Positions 32,326-42,668 are shown, counted from the stretch's first letter. The stretch: 64,000 nt of DNA from Okapia johnstoni (GCA_024291935.2 CM044321.1:61126985-61190984); one strand, 5' to 3'. The notes: generated by a model from the sequence alone, not told the origin. Numbers and translations: made by a program.

Positions 32326-33026
32326 CCTAGTCGTGAAATAATATGACAAGAATGAGGTCCTGACTCTTAATGTCATATACAGAGAATCCACAACCAACTC
32401 GGTTTCAGTCCCCAAACAGTTTCCAGGTGCTAGTCATGACCACTGGTCCAGAAACACATAGGACAACACTCAAGCTCACACTCGCACACAACATGTACAC
32501 GTGCACTCACGTACACACTTGGGAATAGACTTGCACTGTTCTGCCTCTCGAACTTGTACATACTCAGGAACACAACGAAAAAGGCAATAAAATGTGGTGC
32601 TGTTTCTCCGGCAAGTTTCCTATTCATAAAATGGAACTCAAACATTGCCATGATCTAAATTCCAGGGATATTACATAAAGGAGCCTGCTACCATTTTTGT
32701 ACTGTGATTGATTCTCCTTGGGAGAACGGAAATGGGTAATTATGCATTGGCATAGCCTCAGGGAACATCAGGTGAATTTAAAAAAAGAAAGTAAAGAAAA
32801 TTGCACGTCAGACCCCTTGAGGCCCTTTGTCAATTACCACCTGATCCTGAGCACAAGGGGATTTGCTTTCCTGGGTATTCTTAGGGCTCCTCTGCAGCAA
32901 GCCCCTGGCTCTGTCCTTTGCAGAAAGACTCCAGAAGTTACTCTTGCAAAGAGGCCTCCCTCCTGACCTCAGCAGAACATTGACATCCAGGCCCTGGAGG
33001 GTGACTCAGGTGGTCCTGGGGTGGAA
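32326..33026. other. Unique non-coding DNA
   Basis: No gene recognised. An imperfect CA/GT-alternating stretch lies at 32470-32520. Confidence 0.45.
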
Positions 33027-33235
33027 AAGAAGAGCAGACTCACTGGAAAAGACCCTGATGCTGGGAAAGATTGAGGGCAGGAGGAAAAGGGGGTGACAGA
33101 GGACGGACGAGATGGTTGGATTACATCCGACTCAATGAACATGAGTTTGAGCAAACTCTGGGAGATAGTGAAGGACAGGAAAGCCTGGTGTGCTGCTGTC
33201 CATGGGGTTACAGAGTTGGACACAGCTGAGCAACA
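33027..33235 (+). mobile_element. BovB LINE 3' end
   Basis: Reads 'tcactggaaaagaccctgat', 'gctgggaaagattgagggca', 'gagcaaactctgggagatag', 'ccatggggttacagagttgg', 'acacagctgagcaacaacaa'. This is the 3' terminus of the RTE-clade BovB LINE. Its last part is shared with Bov-tA, which explains how BovB enzymes can copy the SINE. Confidence 0.93.
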
Positions 33236-33490
33236 ACAACCACCACCAGAGAAGTGTAGTCGTTGAAGGAGACCCATGCCCTCAGGGAACCCTACCCGTT
33301 CCCCGTCCCACTTCCTGCACTCCTGAAGTCAGCTCCTGGCAGCGGCAGCCTCTGTAAGAAGAAAACCAAGACTCAGTCTCTCATGGATTGACAAGTGGTT
33401 TGAAAGAGATGTTAAAGGGAAAATGTCAAAGAGAAAATGTGAAGAAAAGGGAAATGGAGGGGAGGCATGGAAAGGGCCTTCCTGTCAATT

Positions 33491-33702
33491 TGTTGTTGTT
33501 TAGTCACTAAGTCCTGTCTGATTCTTTGAGACCTTGTGGACTGTAGCCCACCAGGCTCCTCTGTCCATGGGATTCTCCAGGCAAGAATACTGGGGTGGAT
33601 TGTCATTTCCTCCTCCAGGGAATCTTTCCAACCCAGGGATGGAACCCGGGTCTCCTACGTTGCAGGGGGATTCTTTACCATCTGAGCCACCAGGGAAGCC
33701 CT
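33491..33702 (-). mobile_element. Bov-tA SINE
   Basis: Minus-strand full copy from 'tgttgttgtttagtcactaa' to 'gagccaccagggaagccc'. Flanking cctgtcaatt (33481-33490) and cttgtcaatt (33703-33712) are a target-site duplication with one mismatch. Confidence 0.95.
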
Positions 33703-33712
33703 CTTGTCAATT

Positions 33713-34545
33713 ACTCTTAGTGAAAGGACAGCATCGCCCTGAGAGGACCAGAAGGGCCTCAGCCAGCGTGTTAATTAAGCCAGAGCTGACTGTGATGACA
33801 GGCAAATCACCGCTTGTCGGTGATTTAGCACAAAGTCCATTTTGTAAGAGATTGGTTTAAGATGATTCCTCTGTGTTCCAGAGAGTGTTTCAGGGACCCA
33901 GGCTCTTTCTTTGGCTTCCCCCTCCGCTGGTGCCTCAATTGTTCACTTCCAGCCAGACTATGGAAGATGAAAGAGCTTGGAAGATGACAGGCAGGTTTCC
34001 ATGGGCCAGGCCTGAGTGACTCAAGGCTCTTCATCTACATTCCTATACCCAGAACTGAGCCACGATGGACCATGTAGACGCAAGGGCTGCCACTTCTTGA
34101 CCACAACTCTACTGTGTAGAGAGAAGCCTGAATCTTTGATAGGTAGCTTGTGTCTTCACTACACCTGCTCGCATATGACAATATAGCTAATAAGCTTGAA
34201 AAGATTGTTTTGGAGGGTTCCAGTCTCCAGCTCTTCACCCATTTCAAGTGATCACCAACATGCAGTGCAATTTACAGCAGAATTCTAGTTTATTTCACAG
34301 GTCAAACAACCAAGAAGGAAAGTTGTGATTGTATTGTTATATATGAGATTATATTTATTGTAAATATCACTCTTTTTATGCTGCTGTGATTTTGAAATAT
34401 TTTCTGGTAGACTCCAGGTCCTTGAAAAAGTTACTGTATAAACTACCTTCAGGATTAGCATTTGTTTTTTGGTAGACTGAAGTTTGTCTATATACTTTAT
34501 GACATCTCAGAGACTGTCTTTGGTCTACATGTGTTACAGAAATAA
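33713..34545. other. Unique non-coding DNA
   Basis: Nothing recognised over about 830 bases. Confidence 0.45.
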
Positions 34546-34752
34546 TGGCTTCCCAGGTGGCGCTAATGGTAAAGAATCCACCTGCCAATGCAGGAGTCAT
34601 AAGAGGGTTTGATTCCTGGGTTGGGAAGATCCTCTGGAGGAGGAAATGGCAACCCACTTCAGAGTTCTTGCCTGGAAAAATTCCACAGACAGAGGATCCT
34701 GGCAAGCTATAGTCCAGGGGCCGCAAAGAGTGAGAATGAAGCAATACAGACA
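34546..34752 (+). mobile_element. Bov-tA2-like SINE
   Basis: Plus-strand copy with 'ttcccaggtggcgctaatgg' at its head, then 'gatcctctggaggaggaaat'. It is somewhat decayed at the 3' end ('gccgcaaagagtgagaatg'). The GGTGGCGCTA word near 34557 resembles the CTCF core. Confidence 0.94.
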
Positions 34753-35096
34753 CAGTAAGCAATTTGTCTGAGAGCTCCTGTATTTTAGGCATGAGGCTGA
34801 AGTGAGGTGAGGACTAAAGGATGTACCTCAAGCTGAGTTATCCTACAGAAAAGGGCTAGTCTAAAAGTCACATGCAGTACTTTAACTTGCATCCTACTTT
34901 GCATATTCTAGTTACAGGTTCATACCTACTGCAAGGAAAGCTGGGAGGCAGACATCGTGGTTGGGTGTTTTATGACTGGGATAAAACTGGAGTGCTTTGA
35001 GTAAGAAAGAATGGGAGAATGGACTTTAGGTGGGCCATTCAGTCCTTAGCCAAGCAAAGTTATACTTTGGGGGCCATCCTTGGGAATAGGATCTTT
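34753..35096. other. Unique non-coding DNA
   Basis: Nothing recognised. Confidence 0.45.
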
Positions 35097-35290
35097 GGGC
35101 TTCCCCTGAGGCTCAGCTGGTAAAGAATCCGCTGGCAATGCAGGAGACCTGGATTTGATCCCTGGGTTGGGAAGATCCCCTGGAGAAGGGAAAAACTACC
35201 CACTCCAGTATTCTGGCCTGGAGAATTCCATGGACTGTATAGTCATGGTGTTGCAAAGAGTCGGACACAACTGAGCCAATTTCACTTGGG
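35097..35290 (+). mobile_element. Bov-tA SINE, short-middle variant
   Basis: Plus-strand copy, 'gggcttcccctgaggctcag' to 'gagccaatttcacttgg'. It carries the variant middle 'ggagaattccatggactgta' followed directly by 'tagtcatgg', which lacks about 17 bases present in the other subfamily. The copy at 41124 has the same structure. Confidence 0.94.
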
Positions 35291-36424
35291 AATAAAGTCC
35301 TAAACTAAATAAAATTAGTTATAAACAGCAAGGCTAAACTAGGTTTTCCCCAACCAGAGTTATATTAAATAAGATGAAAATTTCAACTCTCCTATGCGTT
35401 TTGATTTCCACAGAGTCTCCACACTGCTGTGAAGGTTGCCAATTGGGACACATCCTATCAGCAAGCAGAGAGAAGAAGCATAGGGTCCAGGGAAGATGGA
35501 ACTGAAAGGACAATCTTCTGTTTAATGAAGGTGCCACAGCGTGATCAAGGGGTGAGAACAGGGCTGCAGAAATGTCTACACCAGCAACCAGGGTTCACAG
35601 ACACCACCAGACACTCCAGTGCTTGAAAGGGCACTGCAAAATGACACATGAGGGTTAGGAACCACTTGAAGTGGCAGAAAATCCACCTCGACCCCACTTC
35701 ACCAGAGAGGGTTCCTCTGCAGAACTGGGGAGGAGGAGGAGTGAGATTGAGTTAAACTCAATCACGGGGCCGCAGGGACTAAGCAGACACTTGAAACTGT
35801 CCTTGGAATGTGATCGAAGCCCCTAAATGTATTAGGCTGATGTCCTAGTGCAGCCCACCACAAGGAAGACTTGGTATCTCTTCTCTCTACTCCCTCACTC
35901 TGTTTGACCAGCTGCGGGGAGTAACTGAGTTCATTGCCTGGGAGAATTAGGTCAGACCAGAGCTGAATATTAAGCTGACAGAGGGGAGTTTGGTGCCGAT
36001 GTTGATTAAACGAGAAGTGAAAAGAGAGTCTCACTCTGAATCCAAATATGGGAATTTAGAAGGAAGAAGGCTAATATTAGACTACTTAAGAGTCAGGACG
36101 GGAAGATACACTTATTATCAGAGAATCAGGGAGTTTCCATCCGAGTCAATACTTTACTGTAAAGAAGCCACATTTTATGTTAATAGGTATTTAAAATACT
36201 CAAACTTCAGCCGTGAGGATAAAAATGATTCATTTGCTATCTGGAAATTCTTGAAAAACTCTATCTATTACTGCTCTTCAAATACATATCATGACATACA
36301 TTATTACTGCAGAGCTGTTTCTTAAGATTTCTAACTCCTATCATTCCAGCCCAGAACTGAAAGAGTAACTCCCTGTCATAAAGAGGACAGCCTCTGACCC
36401 TGTCCATCCTGCATAGAAACGACA
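35291..36424. other. Unique non-coding DNA
   Basis: No repeat family recognised. It contains a 19-base perfect palindrome at 35745-35763 and a 111-codon AT-rich plus-strand frame at 35990-36325 that has an even codon texture but no recognisable domain. Confidence 0.45.
35745..35763. other. Perfect 19-base palindrome
   Basis: GATTGAGTT, a central A, then AACTCAATC: two exact 9-base arms. It could form a small cruciform or be a dimeric binding site. No repeat family accounts for it. Confidence 0.85.
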
Positions 36425-36790
36425 ATCTAATTAATGATGCTAAGTTTAAATTGTAAATATATTATCACCACTCTCACACCAACTGCTTATGTTAAAAAGT
36501 AATTACCAATTAGTTTCAGCAAAGGCATTATAAAAAGGTATCTAATTTTAACCATCTTCCTCCTCCCTATTTTAGGGAAAAAAAAAGAATTGAGTGATTC
36601 AGGGAAAGCAGTCTGTTACCTGGAGGAATTTATAATCTTTTAATGATCTTTAATCAGAATTTTTAAGAATCTCCTAAGGATGGTGGTTCAGGTAACAACA
36701 AGAAGTGAGTTGCAGTCTCCAGCTTTTCTCTTTCTCCTCGAAATTTAATGGTACAAATAAATCTACTTAATTGACTTAACCATTTCTAAT
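36425..36790. promoter_or_regulatory. Candidate conserved enhancer block (inferred)
   Basis: AT-rich, repeat-free, with a cluster of homeodomain-type words: CTAATTAATG at 36427-36436, GTAATTACCAATTAG at 36499-36513 (two cores in inverted arrangement), TTAATGATC near 36640, and CTTAATTGACTTAA near 36767. Motifs are visible; enhancer function and conservation are inferred. Confidence 0.4.
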
Positions 36791-36954
36791 TTATCTCTAC
36801 GATTCCTTACAGGATGTTGTCTGGACATCTATTCTACTCTCTGTCAGCAAGTGTCAATCCTTTTAATACTTTCCCTTTCTTCCTTTCTCCCAGGAAAACT
36901 GCTCTTTAGTCTCATAGAGATATCTTGTCCCTGTAGCTCTCCCTTATCCTCTTT

Positions 36955-37107
36955 ATTTATTTTTAAAATATTTGTATTTACTTATTTAATTTAGATGCAC
37001 CAGGTCTTAGTTGTGGCATGTGGGGTCTAGTTCCCTGACCAGGGATTGAACCCAGGCCCTCTGCATTGGAAGCACAGACTTAGACACTGAACCACCAAGG
37101 AAGTCCC
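36955..37107 (-). mobile_element. CHR-type tRNA SINE
   Basis: Minus-strand copy: 'ttatttaatttagatgcacc', 'aggtcttagttgtggcatgt', 'ccctgaccagggattgaacc', 'actgaaccaccaaggaagtc'. Confidence 0.93.
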
Positions 37108-37574
37108 TCCTCGCTCTCTTTAGGTCCACCCTCCCTCTGCCTTTGCTGGCTCCCTCTCGAGCCCAGACCCTAAGACAGAAGCCTCTCCCCCAGGCCCTAA
37201 TCTCCCTGGTCCAGTTTGTCCTTTGCCATTTTCCAGCAAATCGAGAGAGATCAACCATCTGTGTTCTCTACTTTTAACCAGGAGAGCCAGATACTGCTGG
37301 AGAAAAGGATACATTCTTGTATATTGATTCCACTGGTTTCTAATGGCAGTTGTTTCCTTAACACTGTCCAGAAATCTTATCCCTTCCCACAGAGCTATTA
37401 CTTCTTTACGGAAGAGTTAAACATAACCATTCACCACGCCAGCTGCAGTCCGGCTCTGACCCTGGAATCGCATGGACACAGCTCTTCCAAGCTCGACAGG
37501 ACCTTCTCTTTGCTGAGTTGTACTAAATACCACAAGGGAGGATGTTGGGTTGAACAACTGGGGCTCTTATCTTG
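37108..37574. other. Unique non-coding DNA
   Basis: No repeat recognised. A 119-codon plus-strand frame (37216-37575) and a 96-codon minus-strand frame overlap here; neither shows a known domain. Confidence 0.45.
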
Positions 37575-37690
37575 ACTTTGCTGTTTTTCAGCTGTGTCAT
37601 TTTGGCAAGTTTCTTTACTCCCTGAAGTCCCCATTTTTTCACTCATAAAATAGATATAAATAGAGAATTGTGAGAATTCAATGAATAATA
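37575..37690 (+). mobile_element. Probable MIR fragment
   Basis: 'cagctgtgtcattttggcaa', 'gtttctttactccctgaagt', 'actcataaaatagatataaa' follow the MIR core and 3' half with heavy divergence. Confidence 0.6.
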
Positions 37691-37751
37691 GAAATATAAT
37701 TTTAAAATTGCAGTCTAACAATATTTATCTTTTACTTGGAGTAGTTGGTTT

Positions 37752-37972
37752 GCATGCATGCTCAGTAGCTCAGTCATGTCCTATTTTTTGTGACCCCATG
37801 GACTGTAGCCCACCAGGCTCCTCTGTCCATGGGGTTTCCAAGGCAAGAATACTGGAGTGGGTAGTCATTTCCTTCTCCAGGGGATCTCACAGACCCAGGG
37901 GTCAAGTTCACGTCTCCTGAGTCTCCTGCACTGGCAGGCAGATTCTTTACAACTGAGCCACCTGGAAAGCCC
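37752..37972 (-). mobile_element. Bov-tA SINE
   Basis: Full minus-strand copy from 'gcatgcatgctcagtagctc' to 'gagccacctggaaagccc'. A 15-base target-site duplication, tggagtagttggttt, is perfect at 37737-37751 and 37973-37987, the longest in the window. Confidence 0.98.
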
Positions 37973-37987
37973 TGGAGTAGTTGGTTT

Positions 37988-38235
37988 ACTAAATACTAAT
38001 TTAATCACTAGTAAATGAGTTTAAAATTTCCACCTAATTTTTTTCTATTTGTCCCCTGTTTCCTTTTTTTGACCTGTACTTGCCCTCTTTTAGATTAATC
38101 AAACATTTTTTATTATTACATTTGTTACCTATCATCATGATTAATATTATTTTTGTTTGGGTCAGGATATTATAAACTGTGGGACTGAAGATTTGCTTCC
38201 AGGAAATTGACAAGGATGAAATTCTTGATCTGGGC
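37988..38235. other. Short unique AT-rich stretch
   Basis: Nothing recognised. Confidence 0.45.
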
Positions 38236-38370
38236 AGCTTGCTATTATTCTTTTATTTACTGAGCACCTACTTTATACTACATCCTGTTCAAGGCTCTGA
38301 GTATCAAACCAGGAATAAAAACAGATACATGCTCTGCTCTCATGCAGTTTATCATCTAAAAGAAAAAGAG
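38236..38370 (-). mobile_element. LINE2 (L2) 3' end
   Basis: Complement of the L2 tail: 'tatttactgagcacctactt', 'ctgttcaaggctctgagtat', 'ataaaaacagatacatgctc', 'ctcatgcagtttatcatcta'. Confidence 0.75.
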
Positions 38371-38374
38371 TATG

Positions 38375-38590
38375 AACTCTAAGCTTAGACAGTCCTGGGT
38401 TCAGAAACTAGCATTTTTACTAACTAGTTGTGTAACCTTAGACAACTGGCTACACATGGGGTATTCAAGTGTAAACCCTGGAATGATACTCCTGGAGGGT
38501 AATTTTGAAATACAGAGATAACGTATAGAAAACTCTTGCATAGCTGGGGCATGTAGATGGTAGTAAATGTGCTATAATTATCATTATTAT
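38375..38590 (+). mobile_element. MIR SINE
   Basis: 'cagtcctgggttcagaaact', 'ctagttgtgtaaccttagac', then a decayed 3' half ending 'gtgctataattatcattatt'. It sits immediately downstream of the L2 piece. Confidence 0.75.
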
Positions 38591-38951
38591 ATTCACCAAA
38601 CTCTAATCACTTGAATGCTTTGCCACACATTAGTATTATTAAATAATGCCAAATAGGGACCATTTCACTCTCACTCTTTCTCTGCCTACACAATGTTTTT
38701 ATTTTTCTGCACTTTGATTTTCAATTTTGTGAATGTGATTTAACTTACTCTGCATGAGTCTGTAATAATAATAAGAGATGGAATAATAAGAACCATATTA
38801 TTACTACATGGGGCGACATTCGCCATCTTCCTTGTGAAGACAGATGTCTAAAGTTAGTGTCATATTATTTCTGGTGGTTATTATTAACTACTAAGTTTAA
38901 TGTTCATGTAAAAAGGATATGCTAGGAAAGCAGGATCCCAACTTTAACATA
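38591..38951. other. Unique AT-rich non-coding DNA
   Basis: Nothing recognised before the TIR element. Confidence 0.45.
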
Positions 38952-39424
38952 TAGTGAGTCTCCTACATGTGAAGGAGTTCCGCTCCAAGAGCACGTTTGT
39001 AAACCCAGCTTGGTTGTTAAATCCCATAAAGTTAGCCTAGGAACCCAAGTAACACAATTGGTTATACAAGTACGGTACTGTAATAGGCTTATAATATTTT
39101 TCATACAAATAATACATAAAAAACACAAAAAATAAAGTATTTTTAATCTTACAATATTACAATATAGTGCCTTGAAAAATACAGTAGTACAATACAACAG
39201 CTAGCACACAGTGGCTGGCATTGAGTGAACAGGCAAGAATTACGGACAGGAGGAGGGAGATGGTAGAGATGAAAGATAGTCAGCAATAGGAGACGGAGGG
39301 CAAGCTGCAGTTTCAGTCATGCCTGATGTTGACGGCACAGGTTCCGATTCCCTGTTGGAGCCAGATGCACGTGCGCATCTTTGAAAGCTTGTAACTTGAG
39401 GATTCATATGTAGGGAACTTACTG
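38952..39424 (-). mobile_element. Tigger/Tc1-mariner-like DNA transposon remnant with TIRs
   Basis: The 22-base ends are inverted repeats: 38952-38973 and the complement of 39403-39424 match at 17 of 22 positions (consensus AGTRAGTYYCCTACATRTGAA after the first base). TA dinucleotides flank both ends (38950-38951, 39425-39426), as expected for Tc1/mariner-superfamily insertion. On the minus strand, 39240-39461 can be read as a Pro/Ser-rich peptide (part: PVPSTSGMTETAACPPSP) that may be the tail of a transposase frame. The element is internally deleted and non-autonomous. The Tigger label is from memory. Confidence 0.8.
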
Positions 39425-39426
39425 TA

Positions 39427-39704
39427 GTCCTATCTCCAAATATATCTATTTTGAATCGCATAATTAATTAGCATAAAATCCCTTTTCAAATTCTCTGGCT
39501 CCTGACTACAGTTTCACAAGGGATGGACTAGAAATTCAAACTCTATAATTATCACTATGTCAGAGTTATTAATGGCACTTCTATGTATGTATCAGTTATG
39601 TGATTTCACCTAATGTTGTTCAATAATATGTGCTTTTGACTCTATCTCCTACGAATGTGCCCATTAATGGGAAAAATGTTGACTGATTATATTGCCAGGG
39701 GTGT
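39427..39704. other. Short unique AT-rich stretch
   Basis: Nothing recognised. Confidence 0.45.
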
Positions 39705-40010
39705 TTGTTAGTAATAGTTCTGGAACTTTACTTTGCATAAGAATCACCTGGAACTCTGCTCAGTGTTTTGTGGCTGCCTGGATGGAGGGGAGTTTGCGGG
39801 AGAATGGATACATGTATATGCATGGCTGAGTCCCTTTGTTGTTCACCTGAAGCTATCACAACATTGCTTATAGGCTATACTCCAATATAAAACAGAAAGT
39901 TAAAAAAAATAATCACCTGGGAAGAAGCAGGAAGTGAGTGAGGGCGTTTGGGGGATGGTTACAGATTCCTGGGTTCCACTCCCTAAGACTTCAGTTGGCA
40001 AGCTGACCAT
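39705..40010 (+). mobile_element. MER5A-like hAT element split by an L1
   Basis: The left part has 'ggaactttactttgcataag' and 'aatcacctgg'. The right part, after the L1, has 'gttacagattcctgggttcc', 'actccctaag', as in the non-autonomous Charlie/MER5A family. The outer end on the right is too decayed to place exactly. Confidence 0.65.
39752..39910 (+). mobile_element. 5'-truncated L1 3' end
   Basis: Only 159 bases: 'ctgctcagtgttttgtggct', 'aatggatacatgtatatgca', 'gaagctatcacaacattgct', 'ggctatactccaatataaaa' and an A-rich tail. The target site aatcacctgg is perfectly duplicated at 39742-39751 and 39911-39920 inside the MER5A-like element. Copies of the same L1 subfamily end lie at 49790 and, inverted, at 53650. 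Confidence 0.92.
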
Positions 40011-40258
40011 GAATCATCTCTTAACCTGAAGTGAGAAATTCAGTAGGCATCTTTTACTTCCTGTGTCCGTCCTCAGGAACAGAACTGTGGCTGTGATTTC
40101 TACTCAGTGGTTATTCTTCAAAACTCTTCCCATCACTTCTCCTGAGGTTATTGCACCTTAACCTTGACCCTGCTGAAGCCATGGCTGGAGAGACATTTGT
40201 ACTTTTAAATGCACAGAGTAGGAGAGAAAGGCTGAAATTTCAATGATCTAAGTATCCA
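40011..40258. other. Short unique stretch
   Basis: Nothing recognised. Confidence 0.45.
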
Positions 40259-40482
40259 GCAGGGACTTCCCTGGAGGCTCAGCAATAAAGAATCTGCCTG
40301 CAATGCAGGAGACCCAGGTTCAATCCCTGGGTCGGGAAGATCCCCTGAAGAAGGGAATGGCTAGGCACTCCAGTACTCTTGCTTGGAGAATCCCATGGAC
40401 AGAGGAGCTTGATTAAAAGGAGTTCACAAAGAGTCCACGGGTTCACAAAGAGTCAAACACGACTTAGTGACTAAACAACAAC
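40259..40482 (+). mobile_element. Bov-tA SINE with an internal duplication
   Basis: Plus-strand copy from 'gggacttccctggaggctca' to 'actaaacaacaac'. The nonamer aagtatcca flanks it at 40250-40258 and 40483-40491. Inside, the 14-mer gttcacaaagagtc occurs twice (40422-40435 and 40441-40454), a 19-base tandem step absent from other copies. Confidence 0.94.
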
Positions 40483-40494
40483 AAGTATCCAACT

Positions 40495-40918
40495 CAGAAA
40501 GTTAGATCATTTAAAGCCAAATAAAGTAGAAGGAAGGAAATAATAAACATAAGAACCAAGATTGGTGAATTGGAAGGCAAATATACACTGTACATTAGAT
40601 CCAACAAAGCTAATATCTTAAAAGCGAATTTCAAAAAGATCAAGAAAATGTATAATTCCCTAGCAAGATTGATCAAGAGAAGTTAAGAGAGGGCATAAAT
40701 GATTCTTATCAGGAAGTAAATAAGGGCTTTTTGTTATGATTGACAGACATTAAAAAGATAATGAGGTTATATAAACATCTTTATGCCAACCAAGTTGAAA
40801 ATGTATATAATATATCAACTGCTAGAAAAATACAACTTGTCCAAATAGATAAAAATAGAAAATCTACAAACACTGAGGAGTCCACTATCTATTAAAGAAA
40901 TTGAATCTTACTAAATAC
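40495..40918 (+). mobile_element. LINE-1 ORF2 relic
   Basis: Nucleotide order follows the L1 ORF2 region between endonuclease and reverse transcriptase: 'agaaggaaggaaataataaa', 'tccctagcaagattgatcaa', 'gacattaaaaagataatgag', 'catctttatgccaaccaag', 'actatctattaaagaaattg'. Many stop codons and small indels break the frame, so it is a dead fragment of an old L1. Confidence 0.85.
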
Positions 40919-41123
40919 CATCATGATGATGGTGATGCCATCTGGAGAGGTCCTTAGACCCTAGCTTCCATTTTTAATGTTGTGAGATTTTTATTAGCCT
41001 AGTGCCTGGATTCTCTTACTTATTCCTCCTGACAGGAGAAGCAATTACCTAACACAGGATTTGAGGCAAGAAACAAAGCATGCTCGGGTCAGTTTTAGTG
41101 ATTAGAACCTTGCCTGACAATTA
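40919..41123. other. Short unique stretch
   Basis: Begins with 'catcatgatgatggtgatg'. Nothing recognised. Confidence 0.45.
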
Positions 41124-41210
41124 ATATTTGGGCCTGGAGAATTCCATGGACTGAAGTCCATGGGGTCGCAAAGTGTTGGACACGACTGAGCGACTTTCAC
41201 TTTCACTTTC
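41124..41210 (+). mobile_element. 5'-truncated Bov-tA SINE, short-middle variant
   Basis: Holds 'ggcctggagaattccatgga', then 'ctgaagtccatggggtcgca', ending in 'tttcactttcactttc'. Same middle variant as the copy at 35097. The head is missing. Confidence 0.92.
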
Positions 41211-41234
41211 AATAAATGTTAGTTGTTACTTTCT

Positions 41235-41610
41235 TTAGAAAAATTGAATCCTTATTTGGTGCCAGAAGTGGGTTAAATGCTTTACATTGCTTTATGTTGT
41301 ATAACATGTAAAAGAAATCTTTGAGGTAAGCTCTACGATTTGGGACTTCCTGGTGGTCCAGTGGTTAAAACTCTGCACTTCCAATGCAGGGGATGCAAGT
41401 TCGATCCCTGGTTGGGGAAATATGATCCCACATTCCATGTGGTATGGCCAAAATAATGATAATAATAATTAAAAAATAAAGATATATTCTAAAAAGAATT
41501 ACCTTTATGTTACAGATGAGGAAGTCAAAATTTGGGAAAATTAAGTGGCTGTCTAAGGTCATACGCCTTGTAGGGCCTGACCTCAGAGTATACAACTCCT
41601 TCTTGCAAAT
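41235..41610 (-). mobile_element. MIR SINE split by a CHR SINE
   Basis: The left part (41235-41340) reads 'tggtgccagaagtgggttaa', 'atgctttacattgctttatg', 'ctttgaggtaagctctacga'. The right part (about 41487-41610) reads 'ttatgttacagatgaggaag', 'gaaaattaagtggctgtcta', 'aggtcatacgccttg'. The halves join in MIR order across the insertion. Confidence 0.88.
41341..41486 (+). mobile_element. CHR-type tRNA SINE inside a MIR
   Basis: Plus-strand copy: 'gggacttcctggtggtccag', 'ctctgcacttccaatgcagg', 'agttcgatccctggttgggg', 'gatcccacattccatgtgg' and a TAA/ATA-rich tail. No clear target-site duplication. Confidence 0.95.
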
Positions 41611-42430
41611 ATAAGACATTGGAGATAAGTGGGTCAAACAAAAGAGAGCAAAGGATTGATGTGCATTTGTCACTATTCCTAGAGAGGAAATTTAGGGTGA
41701 GGGTCCTACTGATGGTCAACCAATAGCATCTAATCCCAAGAAAATGACAGTGTTTGTATGATGTTTAAAAGGACTCAGTTTAACAGAAGTGATATTCAAA
41801 ACATTACATTTTCATGGAACTCCAAGCATGTCCAAGAGTCTTCATGAACCATATAAACATCACATCATTAAATGTGAAAATAGTTGGGTCTTTTCAAATA
41901 TCACTGTCTAACCTTCAGGGCTCCCTCCAACTCCAGTTCTCTTTGGAGTTTTACATCCTTCGTAAGAAAGTTTAATGGGACCTGATTAGGTTAAGTTAGA
42001 TCAGTCCACGCTTATAAATGGTTCCAAAATCATTTTTGCTTTCTCTTCCCTCCCACTAAGCTGAGCTAGCCAATGCCTTCTTTCTTTTCAGCCTTCGCAG
42101 CCTTGCAATGATTCTTATCATATAAGTTTTTCCTAATCATTCCTGAAAAGGAAAAGGCAAGGTCTTTGGGGGAAGAATATATGATATCTGAAGCACTTCT
42201 TGGATCAGTGTTCACTGGAAAAAAACATGATTGTTATAAAAGACAAAAACATGCAAACCCCTTTAGCAAATTTGGATCTTCCTGATATTCGTGCAGGTGT
42301 TTGGAAATATTTACAATCTGAATCTGAGCCGGGAATTAGAAAGCTATGCTTCTTATACTTTAGTGGGAGAGTATATGTGATGGTGAATTTTCAAGACAAC
42401 ATTTATTTCTGGAACCAAAATTGAATAATA
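41611..42430. other. Unique non-coding DNA
   Basis: No repeat or gene recognised over 800 bases. Confidence 0.45.
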
Positions 42431-42439
42431 CTGAAAAGG

Positions 42440-42659
42440 AATATGCATGCCTGCTAAGTCACGTCTGGCTCTTTGCTACCCCGTGGACTGCAGCCCACCA
42501 GGCTCCTCTGTCCATTGGATTCTCCAGGCAAGAATACTGGAGTGGGTTGCCATGCTCTCCTCCAGGGTATCTTCCCAACCGAGGGATCAAACCTGTGTCT
42601 CTTAGGTCTCTTGCATTGGCAGGCAAATTCGTTACCACTAGCACCACCTGGGGAGCCTG
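42440..42659 (-). mobile_element. Bov-tA2-like SINE
   Basis: Full minus-strand copy from 'aatatgcatgcctgctaagt' to 'agcaccacctggggagcct'. The nonamer ctgaaaagg is duplicated at 42431-42439 and 42660-42668. Confidence 0.96.
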
Positions 42660-42668
42660 CTGAAAAGG

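Noticed and set aside
35068..35300. cttgggaata at both sides of the SINE at 35097 as a target-site duplication
   Set aside because: The left copy is about ten bases away from the SINE start, so it does not abut the element; probably coincidence.
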